64,000 bases of DNA, taken from contig NZ_JADIKM010000003.1 of the NCBI RefSeq assembly GCF_044904665.1, forward strand, positions 806,001 through 870,000, read 5' to 3'. The DNA is from Dyella_A ginsengisoli (GTDB lineage: Bacteria > Pseudomonadota > Gammaproteobacteria > Xanthomonadales > Rhodanobacteraceae). Under the pieces are notes generated by a model that saw only the letters and a list, made by a program, of their open reading frames with translations, had not been told where the DNA came from and ran no database searches. This document shows, piece after piece, positions 1-9,224 of the stretch. Position numbers and translations under genes: made by a program. How positions within the stretch are numbered: the stretch's first letter is position 1; every line of letters begins with the position of its first letter.

Positions 1-1
1 G

Positions 2-268
2 CGCCACGCGATCGAGCCGCATACCACCTTGCGCGACAAAAGCACCGATCAATTCGCGCACATGCTGGGCGACGCGCTCCAGCGTGGCCATGACGACCAC
101 CGATACCAGCATCTGGTGCTGGTGGCCCCGCCGCGCTTTCTTGGCGCGCTGCACGGTGCGCTCGACAAGCAAGTGGCCGGCTGTGTCAGCGGCGAGATCC
201 AGCACGATTTCACCGCATTGCGCGGCGACGAGATCCGCAGCCGGCTGCCGCCGCAGCTGCTGGCCTGA
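2..268 (+). CDS. Host attachment protein, C-terminal part (partial)
   Basis: The reading frame is open from the window edge to a TGA at 266-268, so only the last 88 residues are visible. The segment LVLVAPPRFLGALHGAL followed by a D-x-T-x-L helix and a C-terminal PPQLL resembles the end of the family named protein required for attachment to host cells (PF10116 type, about 145 residues). These proteins share a fold with the archaeo-eukaryotic release-factor-like domain; their biochemical role is poorly known. The start lies upstream of the window. The family call rests on the APPRFLG motif and is fairly secure; the function is not. Confidence 0.75.
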   Translation, partial: RHAIEPHTTLRDKSTDQFAHMLGDALQRGHDDHRYQHLVLVAPPRFLGALHGALDKQVAGCVSGEIQHDFTALRGDEIRSRLPPQLLA

Positions 269-325
269 GCGCAAGCACATCATGACCGGCGCGCCGCACC
301 CACGCGGCACGCCGGCTGGCGCGCA

Positions 326-787
326 TCAGCTCACCGTGATGCGCCGGCTGCTCTCGTTGCCGCTCTTGGGCAGGGTCAACGTGAGCACGCCGCCCTCGTA
401 GTGCGCATCCGCCTTGCTGGAGTCGATCTCCGCCGGCAGGCTGAAAGTGCGGAAGACCTTGCCGTAGTAGCGCTCGCTGCAGAGCATCTGCTCGTCGTTC
501 TTCTGCTCGGTGCTGCGCTTGACCTCGGCACTGATCGCCACCTGGTTGCCTTCCACCGAGATCTCGATGTCGTGCTTGTCCACGCCGGGCAGGTCGGCCT
601 TGACGTGATAGGCGTTGTCTTTTTCGGTGACGTCCAGGCGCATGTCCGGCGCAATGTCCATCTCACGCCACAGCGGGCGGCTGGCCAGGCTGCGGAACAT
701 TTCGTCGAAGCTGCTGATCGGGAAGTTGCCGATCGGATCCATCCGGGTGGCGGCCTTGAAGGGATTCCAGCGAGCGAGTGTGGTCAT
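326..787 (-). CDS. Small heat-shock protein, Hsp20/alpha-crystallin family
   Basis: This 153-residue protein is an ATP-independent holdase that would bind unfolding proteins in the cytoplasm. The alpha-crystallin domain spans about residues 45-148: it includes DLPGVDKHDIEISVEGN and the closing GGVLTLTLPK strand. The C-terminal RRITVS carries the I-x-V tail motif that docks subunits in oligomers. The N-terminus MTTLARWNPF is typical of proteobacterial Hsp20. The ATG at 785-787 was chosen because it is preceded by GGAGG eight bases upstream; a longer in-frame extension lacks family similarity. It is divergent from the paoABC-type operon across a 227-bp gap. Confidence 0.93.
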   Translation of the reverse strand: MTTLARWNPFKAATRMDPIGNFPISSFDEMFRSLASRPLWREMDIAPDMRLDVTEKDNAYHVKADLPGVDKHDIEISVEGNQVAISAEVKRSTEQKNDEQMLCSERYYGKVFRTFSLPAEIDSSKADAHYEGGVLTLTLPKSGNESSRRITVS

Positions 788-1014
788 GGGGTGTTCCTCC
801 GGGGGGCGGCTGCGCGGCGAGGTTGTCGCGCATCGACGAGTCTGTGCGGCGTGGGGGGCGGCCACGTTGATGCAGGTCAAACGGTGCGGACGCAGGCCAT
901 GACTGCCGTTTCACCGGTGCGGGTGTAACGTTGGCAATCCGCCCGCGCCGCCGTCCGGCCGGGGGATTCCCGCGCAGCCGCACCCGCCCGCCATCCGCCT
1001 CCGGAGAGCCCGAC

Positions 1015-1674
1015 ATGACCGAGCGCAAGCCCGATCCCAACTCGCCCTTTGATCACGCTGCGACCGGCAACGTCACGCTGAGCCGGCGCAGCTTCCTGCA
1101 GATGGTCGGCATGACCGGTGCGGCCACCACGCTGGGCCTGGGCGGCCACGCGCTGGCCGCCACCGCGATGGCGCATGTGCCGGTGGGCGATGCCGGCGGG
1201 GCGGGCGACGCGAGCCAGCTCACCGTGCAGCTCACCGTCAACGGCCAGCCGAAGACGCTCACCGTCGATCCGCGCACCACCTTGCTCGACGCGCTGCGCG
1301 AGCACCTGCACCTCACCGGCACCAAGAAGGGCTGCGACCATGGGCAGTGCGGCGCCTGCACCGTGCACGTCAACGGCCGACGGGTGAACTCCTGCCTGAG
1401 CCTGCTGGCGATGCACGAGGGCGAAGAGGTCACCACCATCGAAGGCCTCGGCCAGCCCGGTCGCCTGCACCCGATGCAGCAGGCGTTCGTGGAGCACGAC
1501 GGCTACCAGTGCGGCTACTGCACCTCGGGCCAGATCATGTCGGCCACCGCATTGCTGAAAGAACCCTGGGGCCCGGACGATGCGGACGTGAAGGAGGCCA
1601 TGGCCGGCAACATCTGCCGCTGCGGCGCGTACCCGAACATCGTCGCCGCCATCCAGCAGGTCCGGAAGGGCTGA
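1015..1674 (+). CDS. paoA: Aldehyde oxidoreductase, periplasmic 2Fe-2S subunit (PaoA-like)
   Basis: This 219-residue electron-transfer subunit of a xanthine-oxidase-family enzyme binds two [2Fe-2S] clusters. A Tat signal is visible near residue 23 (SRRSFL, then a hydrophobic stretch ending AATAMA), so the complex is exported folded, as in E. coli PaoABC. The plant-type ferredoxin domain has the cysteines of KKGCDHGQCGACTVHVNG with a fourth in VNSC. The second domain has QCGYCTSGQ and NICRCGAYPN. The ATG at 1015 follows GGAGA; an upstream in-frame GTG would add 28 unlike residues. It is followed 12 bp later by the FAD subunit gene. PaoABC oxidises aromatic and aliphatic aldehydes in the periplasm; the substrate here is inferred. 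Confidence 0.93.
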   Translation: MTERKPDPNSPFDHAATGNVTLSRRSFLQMVGMTGAATTLGLGGHALAATAMAHVPVGDAGGAGDASQLTVQLTVNGQPKTLTVDPRTTLLDALREHLHLTGTKKGCDHGQCGACTVHVNGRRVNSCLSLLAMHEGEEVTTIEGLGQPGRLHPMQQAFVEHDGYQCGYCTSGQIMSATALLKEPWGPDDADVKEAMAGNICRCGAYPNIVAAIQQVRKG

Positions 1675-1686
1675 GGGAGACACACC

Positions 1687-2688
1687 ATGCAGGCATTCAC
1701 CTTCCTCCGCGCCACCGACGCCCGCCAGGCGATCGACGCCGGCGCCCGCTCGCCCACCGCCCAGCAGGGCGCCAGCGTGCGCTTCGTCGCCGGCGGCACC
1801 ACCTTGCTCGACCTGATGAAACTCAACGTTGAAACGCCCGCGCAGGTGGTGGACATCAACCGCCTGCCGCTGGCCGACATCGAGCGGCTTCCCGACGGCG
1901 GGCTGAAGATCGGCGCGCTGGTGCGCAATGCCGATCTCGCCAACCACGCCGACGTGAAGCGCGATTACGCGGTGCTCTCCGAGGCCCTGCTCGCCGGCGC
2001 CTCGGCGCAGCTGCGCAACATGGCCACCACCGGCGGCAACCTGCTGCAGCGTACGCGCTGCATGTATTTCCGCGACGAACACATGCCGTGCAACAAGCGT
2101 GAGCCTGGCAGCGGCTGCCCGGCGATCGACGGCGCCAACCGCAGCCTGGCGATCCTGGGCACCAGTGAGCACTGCATCGCCACCAATCCCAGCGACATGA
2201 ACGTGGCGCTGGCCGCCCTGGAAGCGCGCATTGTGATCCAGGGTACCGGCGGCGAGCGCACCGTGCCGATCGCCGATTTTTTCCTGCTGCCCGGCGATAC
2301 ACCGCAGCATGAGACGGTGATGCAGCCAGGCGACCTGATCACCCACGTGCTGCTGCCACCGCCAACGCGCGGCGCCCGCTCGCACTATCTCAAGCTGCGC
2401 GACCGCGCCTCGTACGAGTTCGCGCTGGCCTCGGCCGCCGTGGTGCTGAGCACAGACAGCGGACGCATCACCCATGCGCGGGTGGCGCTGGGCGGCGTGG
2501 GCACGCGGCCGTGGCGCTCGCTGGAAGCCGAGCAGGCGCTGCTCGGCCAGATGGCCGAGCCGGCCACCTTCGCCTCCGCGGCAAGCGCCGCACTGCGCGA
2601 CGCGAAGCCGCAAAGCGAGAACGCCTTCAAGGTGGAGCTCGCCAGGCGCTGTCTCACGCATGCCCTTTCCACCGTAGCGGCCGCGTAA
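1687..2688 (+). CDS. paoB: Aldehyde oxidoreductase, FAD-binding subunit (PaoB-like)
   Basis: The 333-residue protein has the PCMH-type FAD domain, with the pyrophosphate-binding VAGGTTLLDLM near residue 40 and the TTGGNLLQRTRC motif near residue 115, then a CO-dehydrogenase-flavoprotein C-terminal domain. Between them a cysteine-rich insert (RCMYFRD, PCNKREPGSGC, and a later SEHC) matches the extra [4Fe-4S] site known in E. coli PaoB and 4-hydroxybenzoyl-CoA reductase; most xanthine dehydrogenases lack it. This supports the PaoABC assignment over a plain xanthine dehydrogenase. A GGGAGA ribosome site lies before the ATG. It would pass electrons from the Fe-S subunit to an external acceptor through FAD. 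Confidence 0.92.
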   Translation: MQAFTFLRATDARQAIDAGARSPTAQQGASVRFVAGGTTLLDLMKLNVETPAQVVDINRLPLADIERLPDGGLKIGALVRNADLANHADVKRDYAVLSEALLAGASAQLRNMATTGGNLLQRTRCMYFRDEHMPCNKREPGSGCPAIDGANRSLAILGTSEHCIATNPSDMNVALAALEARIVIQGTGGERTVPIADFFLLPGDTPQHETVMQPGDLITHVLLPPPTRGARSHYLKLRDRASYEFALASAAVVLSTDSGRITHARVALGGVGTRPWRSLEAEQALLGQMAEPATFASAASAALRDAKPQSENAFKVELARRCLTHALSTVAAA

Positions 2689-2713
2689 GCGCCGCACGCA
2701 GGAGAACCGACTC

Positions 2714-4936
2714 ATGGCACCCGACGCACCCCGCACCCTGCCCGCCCTGGGCCACGGCCACGCCCGCGTGGACGGCCCGCTCAAGGTAAGCGGCACCGCC
2801 CGCTACAGCTCCGACTACCACTTCCCCGGCCTGCTCTACGCGGTGCCGGTGGGCGCCACCATCGCCAGCGGCGAAGTGGCCGCCATCGACGACAGCGCCG
2901 CGGCGGCCATGCCCGGCGTGCGCAAGGTCTACACCCGCGCCAACATCGGTCGGTTCTACAAGCCGGGCAAGTCCGGCTACATCGACGAGGCGCGCCCGCC
3001 GTTGGACGACGACACCATCCACTACTACGGCCAGTACGTGGCGATGGTGGTGGCCGACACCTTCGAGCAGGCCACCGCCGCGGCGCGCGCGGTGAAAGTG
3101 AGCTACCGCAACGTGACGGCGCCGGACGTGCGCATGCAGCTCAACGCCGAGGAAAAGCAGACCACCGACTCCGAGCGCGGCAATGTGGATACCGCACTGG
3201 CCAGCGCGCCGGTCACGGTCGACCAGACTTACACGACCCCGCCGGAGACCCACAACCCGATCGAGCTGCACGCCAGCGTCGCCACCTGGGACGGCAAGGC
3301 ATTCACCTTGTACGAGACCACCCAGTCGATCATCAACCACCGCGACGTGATGGCGCAGATGCTCGGCGTGCCGAAGGAGAACGTGCGCATCGTCACCGAG
3401 TTTCTCGGCTCGGGCTTCGGCGGCAAGCTGTGGCCGTGGCCGCACGCGCTGCTCGCCGCGGCGGCGGCGCGTGATCTGGGCAAGCCGGTCAAGCTGGTGG
3501 TGACGCGGCAGATGATGTTCCACAACGTCGGTCACCGCACCAACACCCAGCAGCGCATGCGTCTGGGCGCCACCCACGACGGCAAGCTGGTCGCGCTGCG
3601 GCAGGATTTTCTCTACCGCACCTCGCGCACTGACCACAGCAAGGAGGACTGCGGCGAGGTCACCGCGTTCCTGTACTCCACGCCCAACCTGAAGATCACC
3701 AGCGGCCGCGCCCGCCGCGACATTGCGCCCAACACCGCCATGCGCGGCCCCGGCGCGGTGCCCGGCCTGTTCGCGGTGGAGTCGGCGATGGACGAGCTGG
3801 CGCTGGCGCTGAAGATCGACCCGGTGGAGCTGCGCCTGCGCAACGAGCCGGCCATCGACGAAAGCACCAGCCTGCCGTTCTCCTCGCGCCACATGAAGGA
3901 GTGCCTCACCGAAGGCGCGGCCCGCTTCGGCTGGGCCAGGCGCAACCCGGGTATCGGTGCCATGCGTGCGGACGGCAAAGTGATCGGCTGGGGCGTGGCC
4001 GGCTGCGCGTGGATGGCGCAGCGGCTCGACGCGGAGGTATCGCTGCTGCTCAACGCCGACGGCAGCGTGCGCGTGGCCAGCGGCACGCAGGACATCGGCA
4101 CCGGCACCTACACCATGCTGGCGCAGATGGTCGCGCACGACCTGGGCATTGCCATGGATCGCATCCAGGTGGTGATCGGCGACAGCGCGCTGCCGCCGGG
4201 GCCGCTGTCTGGCGGCTCGATGGTCACCGGCTCGCTGGTGCCCGCCGTGGCGCAGGCCACCGGCAAGGCGGTAGAGCAGCTGCTGGAGACGGCCGCGGGC
4301 CACGGCGCGTTCGCCAACGCCAGGGCCGACCAGCTCACCTTCACCGAGGGCCGCGTGCACCGCAAGGAAGAACCGGCCGCATCGGGCGTGCCGTTCGAGC
4401 AGGTGCTGGGCGACGCGCGCCTCGCGCACGTCGAGGGCAAGGGCAAGTCGCGCAACACCTTCGGCGACGCCGAGGCGAAGAAATTCTCCATGCACTCCTA
4501 CGGCGTGCACTTCGTCGAGGTGACCTGGGAGCCGGCGATCGCGCGGCTGCGGGTGAGCCGCGTGGTCACCGCGATCGACGCCGGGCGCATCCTCAACCCG
4601 ATGACCGGCCGCAACCAGATCGAGGGCGCGATCGCGATGGGCGTGGGCATGGCGCTGTTCGAGGAGACGCAGTACGAACCGCGCCACGGCAAGGCGATCA
4701 ACAGCAACCTGGCCGACTACGTGATGACCACCCACGCCGACGCGCCGCAGATCGACGTGCTGTTCCTCGACTATCCGGACACCAAGCTCAACGCGCTGGG
4801 TGCCCGCGGCATCGGCGAGATCGGCCTGGCCGGTTTTGCCGCCGCGGTGACCAACGCCGTGCACCACGCCACCGGCGTGCGCGTGCGCGACCTGCCGGTG
4901 AAGATCGAGCAGCTGCTGACCTCGACGGTCGTGTGA
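2714..4936 (+). CDS. paoC: Aldehyde oxidoreductase, molybdenum-cofactor subunit (PaoC-like)
   Basis: This 740-residue catalytic subunit holds molybdopterin cytosine dinucleotide. The N-terminal a/b hammerhead domain runs to about residue 120. Cofactor-contact motifs include GSGFGGK near residue 235, TAMRGPGAVPG near residue 345, GTQDIGTGTYT near residue 460 and GGSMVTGS near residue 498. The catalytic glutamate is expected in GARGIGEIGLAG near the C-terminus. Size and the MRGPG and GEIGLAG signatures agree with PaoC/isoquinoline-oxidoreductase-like enzymes. An AGGAGA site precedes the ATG. No signal peptide is present, fitting hitchhiker export with the Tat-bearing small subunit. Confidence 0.93.
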   Translation: MAPDAPRTLPALGHGHARVDGPLKVSGTARYSSDYHFPGLLYAVPVGATIASGEVAAIDDSAAAAMPGVRKVYTRANIGRFYKPGKSGYIDEARPPLDDDTIHYYGQYVAMVVADTFEQATAAARAVKVSYRNVTAPDVRMQLNAEEKQTTDSERGNVDTALASAPVTVDQTYTTPPETHNPIELHASVATWDGKAFTLYETTQSIINHRDVMAQMLGVPKENVRIVTEFLGSGFGGKLWPWPHALLAAAAARDLGKPVKLVVTRQMMFHNVGHRTNTQQRMRLGATHDGKLVALRQDFLYRTSRTDHSKEDCGEVTAFLYSTPNLKITSGRARRDIAPNTAMRGPGAVPGLFAVESAMDELALALKIDPVELRLRNEPAIDESTSLPFSSRHMKECLTEGAARFGWARRNPGIGAMRADGKVIGWGVAGCAWMAQRLDAEVSLLLNADGSVRVASGTQDIGTGTYTMLAQMVAHDLGIAMDRIQVVIGDSALPPGPLSGGSMVTGSLVPAVAQATGKAVEQLLETAAGHGAFANARADQLTFTEGRVHRKEEPAASGVPFEQVLGDARLAHVEGKGKSRNTFGDAEAKKFSMHSYGVHFVEVTWEPAIARLRVSRVVTAIDAGRILNPMTGRNQIEGAIAMGVGMALFEETQYEPRHGKAINSNLADYVMTTHADAPQIDVLFLDYPDTKLNALGARGIGEIGLAGFAAAVTNAVHHATGVRVRDLPVKIEQLLTSTVV

Positions 4937-5278
4937 GGATTTGGAGCGGCCTGTCTGTTCGCGGGGCGGGCCGTTCCACGCTCGAACAGAGCGGCAGCAG
5001 CGCTTTCCGCCTCCAGCTCGTCAAGGGCCTCGTCAGCCTCGCTCTTTTCGTCATCCCCGCGAGACGCATTTCAACAGCCGCAGGCTGGTCAAGCGGGAAA
5101 CGTTCTTCAACGGCGGATGCCGGTCATCCACCTTGCCGTTGACCATGCATCCGCCACTCCGATGGCATCCCGGCAATCGCTACCAAAGCCACTCGCACAC
5201 CAACCCGATACCATCCCCACCTGCCCCACCGCAGCCAAGGCATCGCGTGACTCCCGCCGACTCCTGCCCCGCCCTCCG
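4937..5278. other. 342-bp intergenic stretch between paoC and the XdhC-family gene
   Basis: No convincing gene lies here. The segment holds one copy of a dispersed repeat (5048-5100) also found between guaA and guaB. Because it separates paoC from its likely maturation gene, the latter may have its own promoter, although no clear one was recognised. Confidence 0.6.
5048..5100 (+). repeat. Dispersed repeat, copy 1 (half element)
   Basis: About 53 bases beginning TCGTCATCCCCGCGAGACGC and containing TTTCAACAGCCGCAGGCTGG match, with a few substitutions, bases 54885-54938 in the guaA-guaB gap. This copy lacks the inverted distal arm present there. Confidence 0.8.
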
Positions 5279-6373
5279 ATGAATTCCCCCCACGAACTGG
5301 CCCAGCTGCTCGACGCCCTGCACCGGCTGCGGCAAAGCGCCGAGCCGCGCGCCGCGCTGGCCACGCTTACCCGCACGCGCGGCTCCACCTTCCGCCGGCC
5401 CGGCACGCACATGCTGGTGCTGCACGACGGCAGCGTGGTGTGTGAACTCTCCGGCGGCTGCCCGCAGCGCGACATCGTGGCGCGCGCGCTGGAGGTGATC
5501 GCCAGCGGAGAGCCCAAGCGGGCCCACTACAACAGCGAGTCCGGACTGGACGTGCTGATGGAGATGGGCTGCGGCGGCGAGCTGGAGATCCTGATCGAAC
5601 CGCTGTCGCCGCCGCGTGCCATGGATTTCGTCGACAGCCTCGCCCAGTGCCTGAGCGCACGCATCGACGCGCGACTCGCCACGTTGTTCGCCATCGATGG
5701 CCAGGTGATCGCACCGCGGCGCATGGTGTGGTGCGGGCAGGAGGTCTTGTTCGATGCCACCGACGACGCAGCGATCCATCGCAGCCTTGCCGAGGCCTGC
5801 GCGTCACGGCACCAGCGCGGCGCCGCCACGCTGCGCCTGCCCTCCTCGCTGGGCATGCTGGACGTGCTGCTCGAGTCGCTGGAGCCGCCGCATGCGCTGG
5901 TGGTGATCGGCTCCAGCGCTGCCGCCCGCGCCCTGCTGCCGCTGTCCACCGCGCTGGGCTGGCAGACCACCCTGGTCGACCACGATCCGGCGCGGCTGCA
6001 TGCGCCGGACCTGCCGCCCGGGCTGCGCACGCTGTGCACCACGCCCGATCAAATGCACGACGCGCTGCCGCTGGACGGCCACACCTCGGTGGTGGTGATG
6101 ACGCACAACCTGGAGCGCGACATCGCCTGGCTCGCCGCGCTGCGCGCTGCGCCGGTGGCCTACGTCGGTTCGCTCGGCTCGCGCGAGCGGGTGTCGCGCA
6201 TGCGCCATGCATCCGAACTGGCCGGCTTGCGTCTGCACGCGCCAGCCGGGCTGGACATCGGCTCGGAGACGCCGGAGGAAATCGCCCTGGCGGTAGCTGC
6301 CGAAATCATGGCCGTGATCAACCGCCGCAGCGGCGGCCCGCTGCGCGACAACGACGGTGCCATCCACGGATGA
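5279..6373 (+). CDS. XdhC/CoxI-family molybdoenzyme maturation factor (PaoD-like)
   Basis: This 364-residue protein has an N-terminal XdhC/CoxI domain (RTRGSTFRRPGTHMLV near residue 35, then SGGCPQRDIV and a GCGGELEILIEP segment) and a C-terminal Rossmann-like XdhC domain with VVIGSSAAARAL and AYVGSLGSRERV. Family members bind molybdopterin cytosine dinucleotide, protect it, assist its sulfuration and insert it into the apo-enzyme; E. coli PaoD does this for PaoABC. The start at ATG 5279 fits the family N-terminus; an in-frame ATG at 5117 would add 54 low-similarity residues. The 3' end overlaps the next gene by ATGA, implying coupled translation. Confidence 0.9.
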   Translation: MNSPHELAQLLDALHRLRQSAEPRAALATLTRTRGSTFRRPGTHMLVLHDGSVVCELSGGCPQRDIVARALEVIASGEPKRAHYNSESGLDVLMEMGCGGELEILIEPLSPPRAMDFVDSLAQCLSARIDARLATLFAIDGQVIAPRRMVWCGQEVLFDATDDAAIHRSLAEACASRHQRGAATLRLPSSLGMLDVLLESLEPPHALVVIGSSAAARALLPLSTALGWQTTLVDHDPARLHAPDLPPGLRTLCTTPDQMHDALPLDGHTSVVVMTHNLERDIAWLAALRAAPVAYVGSLGSRERVSRMRHASELAGLRLHAPAGLDIGSETPEEIALAVAAEIMAVINRRSGGPLRDNDGAIHG

Positions 6374-6972
6374 ACACGCAGCCCCCCGTGCTCGTGCTGC
6401 TGGCCGCCGGCGAAGCGAGCCGCTTCGGCAGCCTCAAGCAGCTGGCGCTGATCGACGGTGAACCGATGGTGCGCCGCGCCGCGCAACAGGCGCTGGCCTG
6501 CGGCGTGCCGGTGATCGTGGTGCTGGGCGCCGGCGCCGAGCGCGTAGCGCCCGTGCTGGCCGACCTGCCGCTGCAGATGGTGGTGCACGATGGCTGGCGC
6601 GACGGCCTGGGCAGCTCGCTGGCCGCCGGCGTGCGTGCGGTGCAATCCACTCATGCGCAAGCCAGCGGCGTACTGGTAATGCTGGCCGATCAGCCGCGAC
6701 TGGGCACGGCGCTGCTGGCGCGCTTGCTCGCACTTCACGCGCGGTCGCCGACGCAGATCATTGCCACCGCACAGGCCGGCCGTGCCGGTCCGCCGGTCCT
6801 GTTCCCGCACGCCGATTTCACTGCACTCGCTGCGGCCGGAGGTCCGCATGGCGCAAGAGACTGGCTGCACCGTGAAGCCGCCCGCGTGCTGCTGGTCGAG
6901 CCAGCCAGCTACGGTGCCGACCTCAGCGACATCGACACACCGGACGACCTACGCCGCACCGGCGAGCGGTGA
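6370..6972 (+). CDS. Molybdenum cofactor nucleotidyltransferase (MocA/MobA-like NTP transferase)
   Basis: The 200-residue protein belongs to the MobA-like NTP transferase family. The nucleotide loop is VLLAAGEASRFGSLKQL at residues 8-25, with the metal-binding aspartate in VMLADQPRLG near residue 100 and a terminal DIDTPDDL signature. Beside an XdhC-type chaperone and a PaoABC-type enzyme, the best inference is a CTP-using enzyme converting Mo-molybdopterin to the cytosine dinucleotide form, like E. coli MocA. MobA (GTP) is encoded separately at 46390-46983, which supports division of labour. Start ATG overlaps the preceding stop (ATGA). Confidence 0.87.
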   Translation: MNTQPPVLVLLAAGEASRFGSLKQLALIDGEPMVRRAAQQALACGVPVIVVLGAGAERVAPVLADLPLQMVVHDGWRDGLGSSLAAGVRAVQSTHAQASGVLVMLADQPRLGTALLARLLALHARSPTQIIATAQAGRAGPPVLFPHADFTALAAAGGPHGARDWLHREAARVLLVEPASYGADLSDIDTPDDLRRTGER

Positions 6973-7198
6973 GCTGGCGGACGTCCAGACGTCCACCGCG
7001 ATTCCTCGCTGAAGCACCTGCTCGGCTTGCGATCGGCGATTTCTGCGCCACCCCACACACCATCCGAACACGACACTCGTCCGCGAACCGTCGCCGCGGC
7101 CAGCCGACAATGTCCGGGCATCGCGGGACCGCGCGGCGCAAGTATGCGGCCGCGGCGGCCGGTTCCGACTTGTGCAGCCTTCGTGCGGACAACTCGGG

Positions 7199-9130
7199 TC
7201 ATGCCGGAAAATCCGCTTCGCTTTCGTCTTCAAGCGCGTGACGTCGGGCGAAGTCGAGCGTCGCGGCGGAGGCCGGGCGGGCATACAGGTAGCCCTGCAC
7301 CGCGTCGCAACCGTGTGCCCTGAGCCACAGCGCCTTTTCCTTGCGCTCGACCCCTTCGGCCACCGTGCTGATGCCCAGCGCCCGGGCCATCTGCAGCATG
7401 GAGTTGACTATTGCCTGGCTGTCGCAGAGGCGGTCGACGTTGCGCACGAACGAAGCGTCGATCTTGAGCCGGGTGATCGGCAGGCGCTTGAAATGCGAGA
7501 GGCTCGAGTAGCCGCGACCGAAGTCGTCGATGGCGATGGCGATGCCCATGCCGGCAAGGCGGATCAGGCTCGTGCGCAGTTCCTCGTCCAGATGCAGTGC
7601 GACGGTCTCGGTGATTTCCAATTCCACCAGCTGGGTACGGAGCCCCGTCGAAATGATCGTGGACTGCACGAAGTCGACGAAGCTCGGCTGCCGAAGCTGC
7701 ACCGGCGACACGTTGATTGCCACCGGGCCGTCGTAGGTACCCTCTGCCAGCCAGCGGCAGACTTGTCCCAGCGCCTCGCGGAGCACCCATTGCCCGAGCT
7801 CCACGATCTGTCCACTGCGCTCGGCGACGGGAATGAACTCGCTGGCCTTGATCTCCGCCCCGCCGCTCCCCCGCCACGCACACAAGGCCTCGAGCCCGAC
7901 GATTCTTCCCGTCGAAAGGCAGAACTGCGGCTGGTAGCGCAGATGCAGGCGAGTGAGCGCCAGCGCCTGGCGCAGGCCCTGCACCAGCTCCACGTAGCGC
8001 CAGGCCTCGCGGCGCATGCTGGGATCGAACTGCACCACGCGATCCCTGCCCGCCTGCTTGGCGTGGCAGAGGGCCGCGTCACCGGCGCTGAGCAGGGTGT
8101 CGACGTCCGTGCCGTGTTCCGGCCACCAGGCGATGCCGATGCTGCACGTCCGGGCGACCGCGAAGTCGTCGCCGCTGCCGGTACCGGCGACCGCGCTGCG
8201 GATGTTCCTGGCCAGCTCGATGGGCGCCATCGGTGTCACCGGCCTTGTCATCACGGCGACGAATTCGTCGCCGCCGAAGCGTCCGACCATGACGTCCTGG
8301 TCGGCGAACGCACCGATCCGCGTGGCGACTTCGCGAAGGTGGAGATCGCCGCTCGGGTGCCCCTGGGTGTCGTTGATCAACTTGAAGTGATCGATGTTGA
8401 TGAACAGCACGGCCATCTGGTGCTGGTCGGGCGCCTCGCGAATCGAACGCGCGACGCGCTCCCTCAATGCACCGCGCGTCAGCAGGCCGGTCAACGGATC
8501 GATGCCGGCCTGCAGCCGCTGCAGCTCCTGCTCGCGAAGCTGGGCCGTGACGTCCAGGCACATGACCAGGTCGACCTCGCCGTCGGCGCGGCCCAGGTGG
8601 GTCGCCAGCAGCCGTACATCGAACTCGCTGCCGTCGGCACGCCGGTGCTTGACCAGTTGATCGCTGCAGCGGGGGTTCGATCGTTCCACCGCGAGGGGGC
8701 TGCGCGCCTGCGCATCCAGGTCCGCCAGACAGCGCGCGAGCCGCGACGTCGGCGCGACCCCGTAGACATCGCGTGCTGCCCGGTTCGCCTCCAGGATCAC
8801 CCCATGGCACGGCTCCACCACGAAGCAGGGAATGGGCAGATTGTCGATCAACTCGGCGTAGCCCTGCTCCAGCCGCTCGATCTCGCTCCTGCTTTCGATG
8901 AAGCGGTTGATCGCGCGGTGTTGCAGGCCGTGGATGAACAGCGCCGAGATCGCCACGAAGACCAGCCCCTTGGTGGCAAAGTAGAGCTCGCGTCCCGAAC
9001 CGGCCGGGAGCCACGCGGCCACCGTGTCGGAAACCGCCAGCCAGGCGATGCCCAGCAGGGCGTAGCGCCATGCGAGCCGCCCCGATTGCCGCCGCAGGTC
9101 GCCCCAGGGGGCAGGTGTCGCTTGCTGCAT
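7199..9130 (-). CDS. Membrane GGDEF-EAL protein with PAS domain
   Basis: This 643-residue protein has two transmembrane segments in the first 70 residues (ALLGIAWLAVSDTVAAW and GLVFVAISALFIHGL), a PAS-like domain (about 80-200), a GGDEF domain (about 210-375) with intact RFGGDEFVAV, and an EAL domain (about 390-635). In the EAL domain the metal and catalytic residues look present (LEAL, NVSPVQL, ELEITET, DDFGRGYSSL, AEGVE, QGYLYARP), but the usual arginine of EALxRW is alanine (LEALCAW), so substrate binding could be weakened. It would make and/or degrade cyclic di-GMP in response to a signal. It is convergent with the MocA-like gene. Confidence 0.93.
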   Translation of the reverse strand: MQQATPAPWGDLRRQSGRLAWRYALLGIAWLAVSDTVAAWLPAGSGRELYFATKGLVFVAISALFIHGLQHRAINRFIESRSEIERLEQGYAELIDNLPIPCFVVEPCHGVILEANRAARDVYGVAPTSRLARCLADLDAQARSPLAVERSNPRCSDQLVKHRRADGSEFDVRLLATHLGRADGEVDLVMCLDVTAQLREQELQRLQAGIDPLTGLLTRGALRERVARSIREAPDQHQMAVLFINIDHFKLINDTQGHPSGDLHLREVATRIGAFADQDVMVGRFGGDEFVAVMTRPVTPMAPIELARNIRSAVAGTGSGDDFAVARTCSIGIAWWPEHGTDVDTLLSAGDAALCHAKQAGRDRVVQFDPSMRREAWRYVELVQGLRQALALTRLHLRYQPQFCLSTGRIVGLEALCAWRGSGGAEIKASEFIPVAERSGQIVELGQWVLREALGQVCRWLAEGTYDGPVAINVSPVQLRQPSFVDFVQSTIISTGLRTQLVELEITETVALHLDEELRTSLIRLAGMGIAIAIDDFGRGYSSLSHFKRLPITRLKIDASFVRNVDRLCDSQAIVNSMLQMARALGISTVAEGVERKEKALWLRAHGCDAVQGYLYARPASAATLDFARRHALEDESEADFPA

Positions 9131-9224
9131 GATTCAACGCTCCGCAGGTGGATGTCCGTTACATGCCGCGGGAGGCCCGGTGCCGCGTGCCGAGCGCGCG
9201 TCGCGCGCCCGATGGGCCGCTCGA

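Noticed and set aside
877..4867. Very long open frames antisense to the aldehyde oxidoreductase genes
   Set aside because: They lie exactly opposite strongly conserved genes, lack ribosome sites and are rich in Arg, His, Ala and Gly; they are an effect of high GC codon bias.
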